Assembly (NCBI GenBank): GCA_035771175.1
Contig: CM069593.1
Coordinates: forward strand, 40,795,741-40,859,740
Reading direction: 5' to 3'
Source: Paratinospora sagittata
Lineage: Eukaryota > Streptophyta > Magnoliopsida > Ranunculales > Menispermaceae
Length of the DNA stretch: 64,000 nt
The first letter of the stretch is position 1, and the number at the start of each line of letters is the position of its first letter. Under the pieces are notes generated by a model. That model searched no databases. It was given only the letters and a program-made list of their open reading frames with translations, and was not told the origin of the DNA. This document shows, piece by piece, positions 44,118-58,006 of this stretch. The translations under genes were made by a program, and so were the position numbers.

Positions 44118-46258
44118 TGTCACGACGCCTCTGACGTAAGCTGACGTCATGACCGGCACAATGTACTATACACTGTACATACCCGTATACAGTATACAAT
44201 ACACTGTCAGCCTTCACGTAGTCTCACAATCCTTCCCAAAATTCATAATTTTTTTTTTTTTTTTAATATACCACAAATCAAATCCAATCAACTAGCTATA
44301 TAGATGATCATTCCACTCACATTCATTTCATTCATTCCACAAATTAAATTCCCAACTGATAAATACATTTCATCATCCCAAGCATTATATAAGATTACCA
44401 CACAACCCATCTAGGTGATAGTATATTTATAGTATGTGATAATTATACATATCAAAATAACAAACATATAACCTATTTCCTCCAAGCATATGTACACATA
44501 CCAGACGAAGGCTCCCGTGATTATCACTCACGGATGTTTTCCTTTTCCCTTCGACTCAATACCTGAAATATTGGAGGAAATGGAGTGAGCAAACAACAGC
44601 TCAGTGACTATAGTTCTTGAGATGACAATTATATACATTTAGAGAAATATGACATTTAAAATCAGTTCAAACACTTATTCAACACATGCATCATTCAATG
44701 AATATATTGTACATGTCAACAATATAAATTGCATGATTTTCAATAACACAATGCACAATCTCCCTCCTCCGCAAGGCAAGAGAGCGGGTCTAACCCTTGT
44801 ATGGCCGTTACAAGGTAGCTACAACCTCTCATTACCCAATTCACAGTCATTTCAAGGATCTCAACCCTTGTTAGGACAGACCTACTGACAATGAGGACTC
44901 GCAAAACCTCATCCGGGTCTAATGCCTAACGAAATGACAATGAGGACTCACAAAACCTCATCATTACAAACTCCAATTGCTAAAATCAGTTTGCATCATC
45001 CATAAAACTCAATGCATTAGATATAAATATAACATGCATACAATCAAACATTTTATATGCGTACAATGTCATACAAGAACCAAATCAAGAAAACTATACT
45101 CACAGTGGTTACACGGGTTTTTTAAGCCAACCTCTAAAATCGAGCAACAATATTGCTTCCTCAAGAGCGTTTATCCATGCCCTTAAGCTCTCAATTTAAA
45201 TACTGAAATTAACCATAGATTATCATGAGAATCATCATATCGGTAGCTACTAAAAATATCAAATCATATCTAAAAATCACGATCTTCGTATCGAAACGTC
45301 CGGAATTCAGTTCTCTACGAATCTATGATTTCAAATCACTGTTCACAGTACTATTCACTATTTACTATTTACTATTAACTATTCACTATTCATCCGAAAG
45401 ATGTAAATTGTATTAAAATTGTCAAATGGTCTCCAAAAATCATGAAATTGAATCTAACCACATATTCGGGGTCCCGACAGTCCAGGGAACGTTTTTCTAC
45501 CTTTCTAGCGGATTTTCATTCACGTTGGGTCAAAACCTCAATTTTTGAAAACGCCGTAAAACGACTCCTACAGTCAAAATTACTCCGCTAGAAAGTTTAC
45601 ATCTAGCTTAGATATCAATTTTACGAAGAAAGTGAGTGAAAATCACTTACCGCGAGTCCGGATTTTGCGTAAATCTCGCGTTTCTTTCCTCCGTTTCTCC
45701 GTTCCTCTTCCTTTCTTTCTCTGTGTCGTTCTTCATTCTCTCTCTCTCTTTTATTTTTTTTTTGTTTTCTTTCTGTCAGCAACTTCTTTATTTTCTATTC
45801 TTCTTTTCTTTTTCAACGTAAGAGAGTAGAAAGAGATTGAAATGAGAGAGAGTTGATATTTTCTATACTAAATGATCCCATACTCTTCCTCTAATTTAAT
45901 AAAACAACTTCCCCTCCTCTAATTTAATAAAACAACTAGGATGAGATAGAGAAATTTATTTGTTATTTATCTTTATATATACAAATGATTTCATGCTCCT
46001 TAGCTCAATAGTTAACCAACTCCCCATCTTAATATTTTACTATTTAATCATACTCCAATCCACATTTTTAATTAACCAACCCCATAAATTAATCAATTTC
46101 ATAATTTTATTTATTTACTAATCATACATGCGTATATTTAGCGCATACGTATCAAAGACGTGTATTATCACGTGTATATTTAGTTCATACATGTATTATA
46201 TATTTTGATATACGCGTACTTCAACGTATGTATTTCATTAAAATTACGGGATGTTACA
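44118..46258 (-). mobile_element. Gypsy solo LTR, reverse, TSD TTTAT
   Basis: It starts TGTCACGACGCCTC and ends TACGGGATGTTACA, with exact TTTAT at 44113-44117 and 46259-46263. It carries GAGTGAGC...GCTCAGTG at 44583-44606. Large parts match 57560-60659 in inverted orientation, for example ACCCAACGTGAA-type words near 45520. Frames at 44649-45829 are chance ORFs; homologous DNA at 58379 and 59594 has frames on the other strand. Confidence 0.9.
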
Positions 46259-46769
46259 TTTATACATGTATACTATGATAGTTATATATAAGTCTAAATA
46301 AAACAAATGAACCAAAATATACAAAACTGTACTTAAATCCCCAAAATCAAAACCTACATCCAAAAAGAAGGAGAAGAAGGCCTCGCAGACGATCAAGCCT
46401 TGCCCTTCCCTTTCGGATCAGAACATGAGAAAATAGGGAAATGGGGTGAGCTCAACTAGCTTAATGAATAATTCTAACACTAATCTCCACAAATGCATTT
46501 ATAAAACATGTATACCATTGAAATAACATTTATAAACATAAATGCATCAATTGAAGTATAACTTAAATGATTCAAACTAATCATATGGTTTTGTGCATCA
46601 TTTTCATAAAAATCAAATATGCAGACGCCTCACAAAGAAGACATGTCAGGATAACACGTGCCTTTATTTCTCCCATTGGAGTACTTCGGCGGCACATTCC
46701 CTGAAGAACAAGTAAATAGGAAGACAACAAATGCCAAAGTATTCAATCCAAAATACACAAGGCTATACT

Positions 46770-48886
46770 TGTTGGCCTAGGTATGTCCAAGAGGGGGGGT
46801 GAATTGGACACTTAGAAAATTTAAAATTAATTACTATGACAAAGTTAAAGTGCGAAATATAAATAAATATGCACAGTCGATTTATAGTAGTTTGGCTACT
46901 TGCCTACGTCCACTACCTAACCTCCTCAGTTAGGATTTTAAACCTTATCACTAAGGGATTCTCTTACGGGTGAGAATCAAACCGTTACACCTTTTCTCAA
47001 CTTGCGGGTGTGAGAACTACCGTTACACTACTCAACTTGCAAGCTTGAGACCAACCTATCCCAACTTACGGGTGTGAGAACTACCATTTCTCAACTTACA
47101 GGTGTGAGAAGACCGAAACTTGTTGAATAGAAGCATATCAACTCAATAGTTTATATAACTACTGTTACAACCTTGATACAATATACAAGATATTAATTTG
47201 AGTATAACTGTATCGTATGAACCATCTCTCAAATTTCTCTTTCAAAAAGAATGATATAAGTTAAAACAACGCTGAATATTTGAGTGAAAACAGTTCAAAC
47301 TTTAAAATAGATTTTCAGATAAAGATAGAAATTTAGCTCAGTATGAAAATCTTTTGAATAAGCATAAATTCAAAGAAAACGCTTTGAAACCATAATAGCT
47401 TAAGCTTTTTGAATCAGATAAAAATTCTACTAACTTTCAAAAGTGTTTTGGCTCAGAGAATTTTTTTGGTAGTCTTAACAGATTGTTAAGTGTTGGTATA
47501 TATAGACTTGTAGAGCTGAAGTTGTTGTTCATTTGAATTTGAATTTCAAATATGAACGTTTACTCACAACAACTAGAATGTATCACGAAAATGGCAACTG
47601 CACATTTCATGAACATTCTGATTTTCTCCAAATTCATGAATAAGGAAAGTTTAAGAGACGTGGTTCATGAATCTGAGAATATCTCTTACAAATACAAAAA
47701 GTTGATTTTTGAACGAAAAGTTGTTCTGAAAAGGTGGCTGAAAGGATGTGCGTGTCAAAACAACAAAAATATTATTTTTGTCATTTTGTTCCTTTGAGGG
47801 CGCTACTAGATAATCAACGTCCTGCTAAACAATGAAGTGAGGGCTATTGAATTGTTAGTGTCCTGACTTTCTTTGACAATTAAACGACTTAAATCATGAG
47901 GACGCTACTCAATAGATAACATCCTGTTTTGTTTTAAAATCACTTAAACACGTGAGGGCGCTACTCACAAGTAAACGTCCTGAAAGTTATTAAGTTGGTT
48001 CCCAAAGATGAGAGCGCTCCTATCTAGGTAGCGTCCTGATAGTTTATCCAACTTATAACTATCAGCGTCCTCAAAGATAAATTCTTTGAAGAACTTAGAA
48101 ATCTTTCAGTAAGTTGATGCTGAGTTAGCGTCCTGACAACTTCAGAGGTTGACTAAAGGGAGGCAGCTTCTTACAAGTAAGCGTCTTGATGAATCAGTTC
48201 AATTCAACCTTCAATGTTATCAGTGTCCTAATGAATCATCAGTATCCTGACTTATCAAGTTCAGGAGAGCGCTGCTAAATCATTAGCGTCGTGAAAGACT
48301 CTTTAAAAGTAGTTTTGACTCACGATTAAAAACACGATGAATGCGAATAAAAACTCGGTAAATTTCAAATTAAACATAAGACATTAAATCATTTGAAATA
48401 CCGTAAAGCATATGATTAAAACATGCAAATATGCAAGTAATTTGTGCATGGTTTTGAAAAGCGTTTGAGCAATATCAATTAAAGAAAGATATACTTTAAA
48501 TAATGTGTATTTCTCATATTTCTCATAATCTTTAAATCCAACTCTTCATTATGAGATCTTTGATGTGAACTTCGAGCTTGAGTTGAATTTCGTGAACGTG
48601 GATCGAATGATGTAGACTTGAAGCTTGATTGAATCGTTGGTGTGGTGTGATCTTGAAATCAGGATATGATCTTTGAGGTCATTTGATTGAAACGATCTTG
48701 AACGTCTGATATGACCTTGAGTTCGTTGATCGAATTATTCTTTGACTTTTTACTTTCCTGAGGTGCTGAGATAGGTTCTTGATTAAAGCTCGTTAGCACC
48801 GAAAGAGATTTTACTTGTGATCATCAAAATATACTTCATCAAGTATACTTAGGGACGTGTTAAATGATGAGCCGCTTAGGTTAATA
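46770..48886 (-). mobile_element. SIRE-like solo LTR, reverse, TSD ATACT/ATAAT
   Basis: It starts TGTTGGCCTAGGTATG and ends CGCTTAGGTTAATA (family end TTAACA). Flanking 5-mers ATACT (46765-46769) and ATAAT (48887-48891) match at four of five. Mini-hairpins occupy 46985-47115, with stem CTCA/TGAG (CTCAACTTGCGGGTGTGAG). AGGGCGCT/AGCGTCCT pairs occupy 47795-48300. A TATA stretch lies at 47497-47504. A frame at 47552-47797 has a counterpart at 62350 but no domain. Confidence 0.85.
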
Positions 48887-50561
48887 ATAATATGCACATA
48901 AATCTATTTGTCATGATCATAAATACTGTGTACATATACAATAGAATGCATATCGTTCAACACATCAATTTTATATAAATACAATGCCATAAATGGATAA
49001 ATAGAGTGAGAAATACTCACAATTAATCCAAAAGTCAATAACTCAAGCTACACAACCTCTAATTAGATCAATCTCAATCAATGTCTTGAAATAAACATTA
49101 ATTATTCAATGATGATCAAACTCAAGTCTACACATACACCATGCCTAATTTCTCAAGTGAAGGTCTCCACATAGCCAATTAGGCCAATTTCACCATTCAC
49201 CATCCTAAATCATGTAGAATCATCATAATTCATCAAAACCCCAATTCTACACCATAGGCACAATATACAATACCCATGCCTAAAATTAGGGTAAAATCTC
49301 TATAAGCCATATTGAGTCAATTACACTAATCATCCCTTCAAGCCAAATGGAATCATCAATTATCATCATGAATCATTAAAACTCATCCAAATGCATAACA
49401 TAAGCCACATGCACACCATTTGGAGAGCTACAAGTCCACTTTCTAGGGTTTGGGTCAAATACATGGCTTCACATGTAAACACCTTTAATAATTGAATTAG
49501 AAACATTAATTACACTCCTAATTCAATGCATCGTTCGGATGTAACAAACTGCCAACAAAAATATCCAATAACTATATAACCGTTCAGATTCAAGAATATC
49601 AAAAGACATACCTTATGTCAAAAATTGAGCTAAATCCAACGGTAGATCAAAGAGATACTCTTATTTGATGAAGACAACTCTAATTAGATGGTTTCTCCTC
49701 TCTTGCTGCAAATAATTGAACTCAGATAATTATATCTCACAAAATACTCTCCAATCAACATCTGAACCGTTCATAATGCAAAACATCAGTCGTGAACCAT
49801 CTGCTAAAATATCAGATCAATCCAACGGTAGATGTGGGAGATTCAGTAGTTTAATCTAAACTGCGTGAGACATCCAAATCTTCAGACTAACTTTGTTTGG
49901 AAGGTTATATCTCTTATCAAAAAACTCTGATCAAGATCTCCACCAACCATAATGAAGAACCATCAGAGATGAACTGGATGAAAAATTTGTAGTTTGATCC
50001 GACTCGGATCTAAGAGATCCAAGCTCTGATGAAAAATGTTGCTAAGACTTTTTCTTCAAGCAACTTCCTCTCTTTCTCTTCTTCTTTTTTCTCTCAACTC
50101 TCTCTCACCCTCAAGGACGTCCAAAAGAGAGAATGGGGGCACTTGAGACTTGTTTGCACTCTCATGCCCAACTTGCCATGTGTTGGTCTTAAGTGCCACT
50201 AGTTAACTATGTGTCACTTAGCCAATCTCATTCTCTTCTGTATCTTAATGCCCAATCATCCATTAACAACCACTTTCTTTCTTTTTTCATTTTCCTTTAT
50301 TCAATCAAGTCAAACTTATATTAAATCATGGTCCAATGGGCTCATGCATAAATAATAACACATACATTATACTATTATTTAACATGACCAAATACAATTT
50401 ATAATGCCCACAATCAAATATAATTTCATGCAAATACATACAAATACATGTACTTACCCCAAAAAATAAAGAAATACATATACTACTACGTATACGACCA
50501 TGTGGAGTTGGATAATGACATTGGCAATACGTAAGATAAAGTCTAGGGTCGTTGCACCTTT

Positions 50562-50678
50562 GGATCATCCTAGAGTTGTGTGAATTAGGTATTTCTAAAA
50601 TGATTCAAAGGACTAATGTCCAGGAGTACATCAGCTGAAGCCCCAATGGGCCATTACCCAACTTAAATTTATCAAACT
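50562..50678. other. Spacer between inverted LTRs
   Basis: About 117 bp of non-repeated sequence, the loop of the large inverted repeat. No feature is seen. Confidence 0.5.
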
Positions 50679-50683
50679 ACTCA

Positions 50684-53614
50684 TGTGACGCCCCGAAAAT
50701 TATTTCATCTAGCCCATAACCCAATTGCATTTTGTCCAAACTCTATGTGTTGCCTTGATATGTTTGGTGTTTGTTTGATGGTTGTTTAATGTTTGTATAT
50801 TTGATGCTTGATAATGTATATAAATATGTGCATCATAAATTGTATATGGGTCATGTTAAATTAAAGTATAATGCATATGTTATTATTTATGCATGGGCCC
50901 ATTAAACCATGAATTGATATGTGTTAGGATTGATTGAATAAAAGGATAAATGAAAATGAAAATTTGGTGTATTAAATGGATTGGACATTTAAAATACATG
51001 GGAGCATGAGATTGGTTAAAGTACATGTGGTTGGTACGGGTAGTATGAGACCAACACATGTCAAGTTGGTGCATGAGAATGGACAAGTGTCCCATGCCCC
51101 ATTTCTTTTCTCCAACACATGTCAAGTTGGTGCATGAGACCAACACATGCCAAGTTGGTGCATGAGAATGGACAAGTGTTCCATGTCCCATTTCTCTTCT
51201 CCAATACATGTCAAGTTGGTGCATGAAAATGGACAAGTGTCCCATGCCCCATTTCTCCTCTCCAACACATGTCAAGGTTGGTGCATGAGAGTGGACAAGT
51301 GTCCCAAGCCCTACTTCTCTTCCCCAAGGAAGTATTAGAGGGTGAGATGAGTAGAGAGAAAGGAAAAAAGAAGAGAAAGGAAAGAAGAAGAGAAAGAAAG
51401 AGGGAGTTGCTTGAGAAAAATCTCTGCAACGTTATAATCAAAGAGCACGATCTTGAGGATATATGGTCCCGATTGAGCTCAAAATATGTCAGCAAGTTCG
51501 TAGCTTATGGTTATTCATTCTGGTCGGTGGTGATCTTGATTAGAGTTTTCGTCTAAGAGATATAACCTCTCAAACAAAGCTGGTCGGAAAGTCTGGATTT
51601 CTCGCGCAGTTTCGATCAAACTAATAGATCTCCTAAATCTACCGTTGGATGGATATGATATTTGGGTATGTGGTTTAAAACTGATCTTTCTGAATTATTA
51701 ACGGTGGAGATGTTTATGACTGAAGTATGTTGTGTGATACAGTTATCTGAGTTTGAGTATTTGCAGCAAGAAAGGAGAAATTATCTGATTAGAGACTTGT
51801 TTATCAAAATGTCTATCTTTTCAGTCCACCGTTGGATTGAGCTGAGTTTTGGACAGAAGGTTTGGTTCTTAACATACTTCAATATGTTCGGTTGATTTTG
51901 TGATTAATTATTTCTGTTGGTATATTGATACATCTGAACAGAATATTAAATGAAGAATTGGTAGGGTTGCTTGTATTAGACCTAAATTTAGAATATGAAC
52001 TTAGACCTTTCCAAATAGCTTGCATGTCAACTATGTTGACCTAGTTGCCATTGTTGATGAACCCATGATGCAAAATCAGTGATATACATGGCTGAACATG
52101 GTGACCTAGTGTAAATCGGCAATATGGCCTAAGTATGGAAAACTTCATATTTTAGGTTTTGATGTTTTTGGCCTAGAATCATTGAATTGATGCAATTTAT
52201 GTTTAATTAAGCATGATTAGGGTTGATTATGCTACTGATTTGGTGGTTGTGACCATATCATGGGTTATGCCTACTTGTGATCAAATGGCCCAATTTGAGC
52301 ATGTTTATGCCTAAGGAATTGAAAATCAGTATTTTTGAATAATAGAATGGTTTATGAATGAGAACTATGCATTAGAGGCCTAAGTTATGTGATTTGAGTT
52401 GAATGGTGGGATTAGATGGGATTTAGGCCTATTATCTATATGTGGGCTGATTTAGGGTTGATGTGTAATGTCTATGTGATTGAGCATAAAAATTGATGTA
52501 TGGTTGGATATTGATGAATGTTTCAGGACCTTGATTGGATTGATTCGGTTTGGTGTCTGTGTGTGGTTAGATACTCTCGCGAGGCTTGGTTGTGAGTAGA
52601 CTTCATTTATGATTATATCTTTTTTGTCATCATATCACTTATATATATTGTATGTTGAAAGCATGAATGTGTTCTAATGTTTTGAATGATGCATTGATTT
52701 GAGAAAACCTTATGACTTTGGTTGGGCCCATCTATCTGGCTAATAGGGGGACTTAACCTTGTCATAGGAGGGTTTTAAAAAGGAAATATTTGGGGATGAG
52801 AACGGTACGGTGAAATAGACGTGCACTAGTAACCCCAAATAAACATGATTGGGGTCAACAGTACCGTGAAATAGACGTGCACTAGTAACCCCAATGCATG
52901 TGGAATGTGGATCCAAATTGATAAGCTTTTACTTGCATCGAACTTATTATAAATGCTTGATATCTATATGTTATGGGCTTTTAATCATGTTACACATTGA
53001 CATGCATACATGATATTTATTGATGAGTATTGATAGCATATTTGAATTCTATTCATTGGGCACCGTTGGCTCACCCTCATTTTCCTCTTTCAGGTCCTTC
53101 TGTCCCGAATAAGGGCAAAGGAGTAGTCATATCTTGAGGGCCTTGCCTGCGAGAGAATCCAAGGCCTCGATGTGAGTTGAGAGGCATTTTGATTGAATTG
53201 TGTTTGAAATTATGATGTATTATATTTTGGACTGTGTAATTATAACACTTACCACATTGTAGTATGGGTGAGTTGAGATTTGTTAGATAGACCATGTGGG
53301 CACATGAGGGTTTTTTTGTACCCATAATTTTGGACTTTATGTGTATGTCAATCTTGACGGACTGTAGGGATTATGACGGTTTTATTTATAGTTCATTTTT
53401 ATGGAGTATCTTTTGTCTTGGATGATTAATACGGTTGGTAGTTTTGTTTAGTACATTTTTATATTGTGTCGTTGTTTACGATAAGGCTCGTAGGGTCTCA
53501 ACCACCTCACGGAGGTTGAGAAGTGGTTGGAGATGCCTACGCCGGGCGTCCTGCCTCGACATTCCGCACACCATTACTTGCGGGGTTGGTGGTCCGGGGT
53601 GCGGGGTCGCCACA
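50684..53614 (+). mobile_element. Gypsy solo LTR, forward, TSD ACTCA (2931 bp)
   Basis: It starts TGTGACGCCCCG and ends GGGGTCGCCACA, with exact ACTCA at 50679-50683 and 53615-53619. The LTR motif reads CACCGTTGGCTCACCC at 53061-53076, followed by TTTCAGGTCC. No primer site or coding follows, so it is a solo LTR. It is the same family as 43793-50556 in opposite orientation. Frames inside it are not genes. Confidence 0.9.
51040..51310. repeat. Tandem ~60-75-bp repeats in the solo LTR
   Basis: The unit core AACACATGTCAAGTTGGTGC followed by ATGAGAATGGACAAGTGTCC and CATGCCCC occurs about four to five times, some units shortened. The inverted sister LTR has only one such unit, near 50150-50185. 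Confidence 0.8.
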
Positions 53615-53619
53615 ACTCA

Positions 53620-53753
53620 AACTTAAGCCTCTAGCATTAAAATGGCCTTGTTACCAATTATCACATAATAATAATATTCATGGCCACTTTACACGATAAG
53701 CTTCTCATCTGCAAATGATCCATGTAACAAATGCTACATACTCGCTCCAGATT

Positions 53754-53786
<33 letters not shown>

Positions 53787-53804
53787 CTTAATTATAATTT
53801 CATT
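53620..53804. other. Spacer with AT microsatellite
   Basis: No gene is seen. An (AT)n run lies at 53756-53784, just left of segment B. A second AT run and a GA run (53881-53930) lie inside segment B where segment A has only GA repeats (3358-3374). Confidence 0.6.
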
Positions 53805-53880
53805 CATCCTCCCTAAGAACCAATGAGGTATCTCTCAAAAACAGGAGAAATTTGAATTTGAAGATTGAATAGAAAACCCA

Positions 53881-53928
<48 letters not shown>

Positions 53929-54733
53929 GGTTGCAAGAGCAACAAATTTATCATTTTAGAAATAATTATTTTGCCATCAAAAAATAGGAAACGCGTTTGC
54001 AAAATGTGGAAACATCTTCCACATGAAAAGAACATAAAATCAACATTTTGTCCCAAAAATAGGAAATGCGTTTTAGGGAGGGGAAGCACGTTTCTACACA
54101 AAACCTGTTTTATGCCAAAATAGCAAGAAATGTGTAACGCGTTACCACTTGCCCAAATGAAAAATCACTTTTAGTTAGCAGGAACGTGTTTCTTCCATAG
54201 AGAGTGCGTTTCTGATGCACAAAATTTTGAAAATTTGTTTTCTTTGAAATATCTAAGTTCAAAACATGATTTCTTGAATTCTTAAACTTAAATACATTTG
54301 AAATGGATCAAAATGAGAAGAATTGAAGTTCAAAGATATGTTAAAACATTTTTAGATTTGAGTCAAAATTTTGACTTTTCTATAAAACAGTTTGACTTAT
54401 AAAAGCATTTTGGCTTAGTGAAATATGAATGCATGCATGGAATGATTAAAAATTAAAGGAGCAATCTGAAATCTAGAAATATTACAACCTAATTTTAAGT
54501 AAACTTGTAAGCTCTCATCCTTTTATCTTCAAGTCAACTTATCCAAGCTTTTGACTTTAACTTTGTTTGTTCCACTTGCTTTGACTTGAGATCACCTGAA
54601 TCTTGTATTGGCCTTTTAACTTAACCTTAGTGTTGAAACATACCGGATGAACTCATTAGCACCATTTGTTTACGTTATTTGTTAGCATCAGCACACTAGA
54701 AAGAATTTAAGTGGAAAACCACTTAGGTCAACA
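53805..54733 (-). mobile_element. SIRE-like LTR remnant, reverse (sister of 2812-7063)
   Basis: It matches 3285-3864 and 6807-7063 and ends CACTTAGGTCAACA at 54733. It lacks the nested LTR found in segment A. A cluster of AACGCGTT-type words lies near 53985-54210. The left part is cut at the segment boundary. Confidence 0.75.
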
Positions 54734-55979
54734 ATGAACATATCAACACTTAAAATTACATGTACAAAGAAATAGTACATGCATTTAATCTTAGAATGAA
54801 AAAAGTAATCAATATTCTTATATAGTCAGCTTTAGCTTCCGCAAATATCCATCTCTATTAGGTTTAAAACAAACAGATAGAAAAAGTCTATTTTTGACAG
54901 CTCCATCCCCATCTTTGCATCCCTTTTTACATGTATAAGAAAAAAAAATTGGAAACTGTAAAAACTCATCCTTAGGGAAACTCTTAGTTAATTAATTTAG
55001 ATTTACCTTACTTTCGCTATGTGATAAGAAGACTTATTCCCACTGTAACGGTTATACTTTTGTCACTTGTGATTATTTGTATTTCTTCTAGACTTTTGTT
55101 GTAAATGAAACATTCATAATCACTATTAACATGAATCAACTATCACAAGTTAATACAATATTGATCAATTGGGGTTCTAGAAAAAAGATCACAAAGTTGT
55201 GGATGAAAAAAAAAACCTATCAAAACTCCCCACGACTTTGCTTACTAGTTACGAACGTGTAGAGCTTGTGTTCCATTAGATAAACAAGGGAGGAGGAGGA
55301 TTCAAGACCTTTTCTTCTGCTTATCCAACATGTTTTTTAACTGAAAATTTATAAACTAAACTTCTTAAGAGTCTTGACTGTCATGTGGTGCCCACATTGC
55401 AATTTTATTGATGACAACAACATACATGAGTGGCATTTGGAACTTTGGAAGTACCACATCCATTACACAATTGAACATTCATTATTAGGGCATATTTTGC
55501 TTTAAATTCCTTGCATTATTTTGTTTTGCTTTGTCTTCTCCCTTGCATTTGTTGTTGTGATTAGGCTTGGGATAACATGCAACCTTTTTCTTTATTTTCT
55601 TGCTAGTTACACTGTGGCCACCCAGGTTGTCTTGGCTGCCCACCTATGCCTCAGCACTTTCCTCATCCTTCTCAAAGCTAAAAACACCTTTGGAGTTGTG
55701 GCTCCAACCACCATCATCGAAACTATAAGCGATATCGCTACTCTTACCCTCCACTGCTTTGTTTGTGATCTCCATTGGGTTTACATGAGTTTCGTTCTCA
55801 TGGCCACTTAGGCCTGTAAACATCAAATTATCTCTATACCTTAAGCTCCCTCTTGATAAATCAAAAAGATAAAAGTTATGCCCTCCACGGCTCCCTCGGC
55901 CTCCTCTTCCATGTCTCAACAACATAAAAACTCGATCCTTCTTTTGTTGGGATTTGAATGTGCGACATATAATTGATGG

Positions 55980-56530
55980 ACTGTGTGGTGAACATCCTTG
56001 GATGACTTTTAGTTTTAGGTGTATGACATCTAATTGATGGACTCTTTGGTGAACATCCTTGGTTTGTTGTTGCCCAAAGTGTATGGCTTATGATAAAATG
56101 CTTAGTGCGCATCGTTGGTTGGAAAGCGGCCTTAGGTTCTTGCATAGTATTGATGGAGTGCTTGATGAGCATTCTTGGATGATGCATATCCTTAGGCACA
56201 TAGCTTACTATTAGTGGGATGCTCGATAAGCATCATTAAAGAGTTTGTAGCCCTAGGCACATGGCCTCTGGTAGATCCATAATTGTAAGTTGTTGAAGGT
56301 TGATATGCAACTACAGATTGTTGAATGTCAAAAATGAAAGGCTCGGTGAGCATCTATGGGTAACCCAATAGCCTTTAGCATGTAGCAAGTGTAGATCTAC
56401 ATTGTAATTGTTGAACATCAAAATGAAGTGTTCGGTGAGCACCAGTGGGTGACATGTAGCCTTCAATGGATAACCATTTGTAAATCTACATTATAAAGTA
56501 TTAAATGTAGAAGCATAATACTTTATGAAT
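55980..56530. repeat. Degenerate ~60-bp minisatellite, paralogous copy
   Basis: Same units and order as 10430-10980, with base differences. GATGCTCGATAAGCATC recurs near 56219. Confidence 0.6.
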
Positions 56531-56821
56531 ATCTTTGGGCGCTCATAGCCTTAAGCGTGTGATCTACGACACTAGCATCAAATCTACAGTCTTTGAAGCT
56601 CCACACTCTAGTGCCCAAAAATCAGCTTCTAGTACTTAATCACTCTCTTTCACTTCATTTATCTATGTTTTTCTTGGAGGTCAAGACTTAGTGTGTCACG
56701 ACGCCCCTGACGTACGTCATGATCGGCACAATATATTATACACTGTACATACCCATATACAGTATACAATACATTGTGCCGGTCATGACGTCAGCCTACG
56801 TCAGGGGCGTTGTGACAATAT

Positions 56822-56833
56822 TGGTATCAGAGC
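56822..56833 (+). promoter_or_regulatory. Primer binding site, initiator tRNA-Met
   Basis: TGGTATCAGAGC follows the forward LTR end GTTGTGACA by four bases. Confidence 0.85.
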
Positions 56834-58006
56834 CAAGTTTAGGATTAAAAGCCTAAAAGATTAAAAGCTTTATGATATTATGATTTTTTGTATGGGTATA
56901 CCTATGGGTAGTCCTATTATGTTGAGCCTAATCCAATATGTTATCTTAACTGAGAATCACCTGTGTCGGTGAATTTCAGGTTTGGAAACGAATAGTCAAG
57001 ATTAACAATGGAAATTGCTGATCAAGAAAGGATCAGAAGGCTGAAAGAAAAAGAACTGGATGTAATCTAGTGATAATAAATTACATAGCGTATATATGGC
57101 TAATAACTACCCAACAACAACGAAATGTACCGCTTATGAGCTTGTGGCAAAGTTGTAATGTGAGAAAGATAGAGGTTTGAACCATTGATAGCTCCCTATT
57201 TGAGTGCCAATGGTGTGGGTACTTCTGTATAAATATATATAGTTGAGACTGAAGTCAAAATAAAAGAAATAAGAAGGTCTCAATGATAAGCGAGATGGAA
57301 TGAAAAGATATGTGAAAATTATGAAAACTTTCAGGAGAAGAGATTCTCCTATCTTACTGTCAGTCTGCTATTAGACGTAGTAAAGAATTTGAGACTCGGA
57401 GTAGAGACCATCTTAGAGAATGATTAAGTCTCTGCAAATGATAAAACACGGTAGCTAAGTTTCAACTAACTGATGATAAGAGATTATAGAAAATTGGGTT
57501 AAGGACTCCTGTGATGATTAAGGCATGAGAAAATACATTACTGTTCATTTGCGGGTACTGTTTACCGAACAATACCGTGAACAGTACTCATATGGAAAGA
57601 CGACAAAAAAAAAGAAAAAGAAAAGAAGTCGTTGAGGACGAAATGAGAAAAAAAGAGAGAGATAGAGAAAGAAGAACCGAGAGAAAGGGAAGAACGGACA
57701 GAGAGAAGAAGGAGAAGAAGAAAAAGGGAAAACGCGGGATTCGCACGAAATCAGGACCTGCGGTAAATGTTTTTCACTCTATTTCTTCGCGAAATTAATA
57801 TCTAAGCGAGATGTAACGATTCTAGCGGAGTAATTTTTACTGTGGGAGTCGTTTTTCGGCGTTTTCAAAAATTGGGGTTTTGACCCAACGTGAATAAAAA
57901 TCCGCTAAGAAGGTTGGAAAACACTACATGGACTGTCGGGACCCCGAATATGTGGTTAGATTGAATTTATGTGTTCATTTGGGACTTTTATGGCTGTTGG
58001 TAGTTA

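Larger units (their letters stand above)
43793..50556 (-). mobile_element. Old gypsy LTR, reverse, split by two nested LTRs
   Basis: It starts TGTCCCGACCCC and ends GGGTCGTTGCA. Flanking 5-mers TCTTT (43788-43792) and CCTTT (50557-50561) match at four of five. Its parts are 43793-44112, 46264-46769 and 48892-50556. The right part is the inverted counterpart of 50684-52600, sharing for example the words around 49630-50100 and 51540-51800. The TGAGC/TTAATG form of the LTR motif is at 46443-46466. No internal coding is seen. Confidence 0.7.

Noticed and set aside
47552..47797. Conserved frame also found at 62350-62595
   Set aside because: Both lie at the same point of sister SIRE-like LTRs just after the TATA region. 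Conservation reflects LTR homology, the reading is antisense to the LTR, and the C-terminal halves diverge by frameshift.
57577..57798. Lys/Arg/Glu-rich frame starting with MNSTHMERRQKKRK
   Set aside because: It is purine-rich LTR leader DNA. The inverted relative at 45640-45830 shows the same stretch as a CT-rich run, and composition alone gives the protein.
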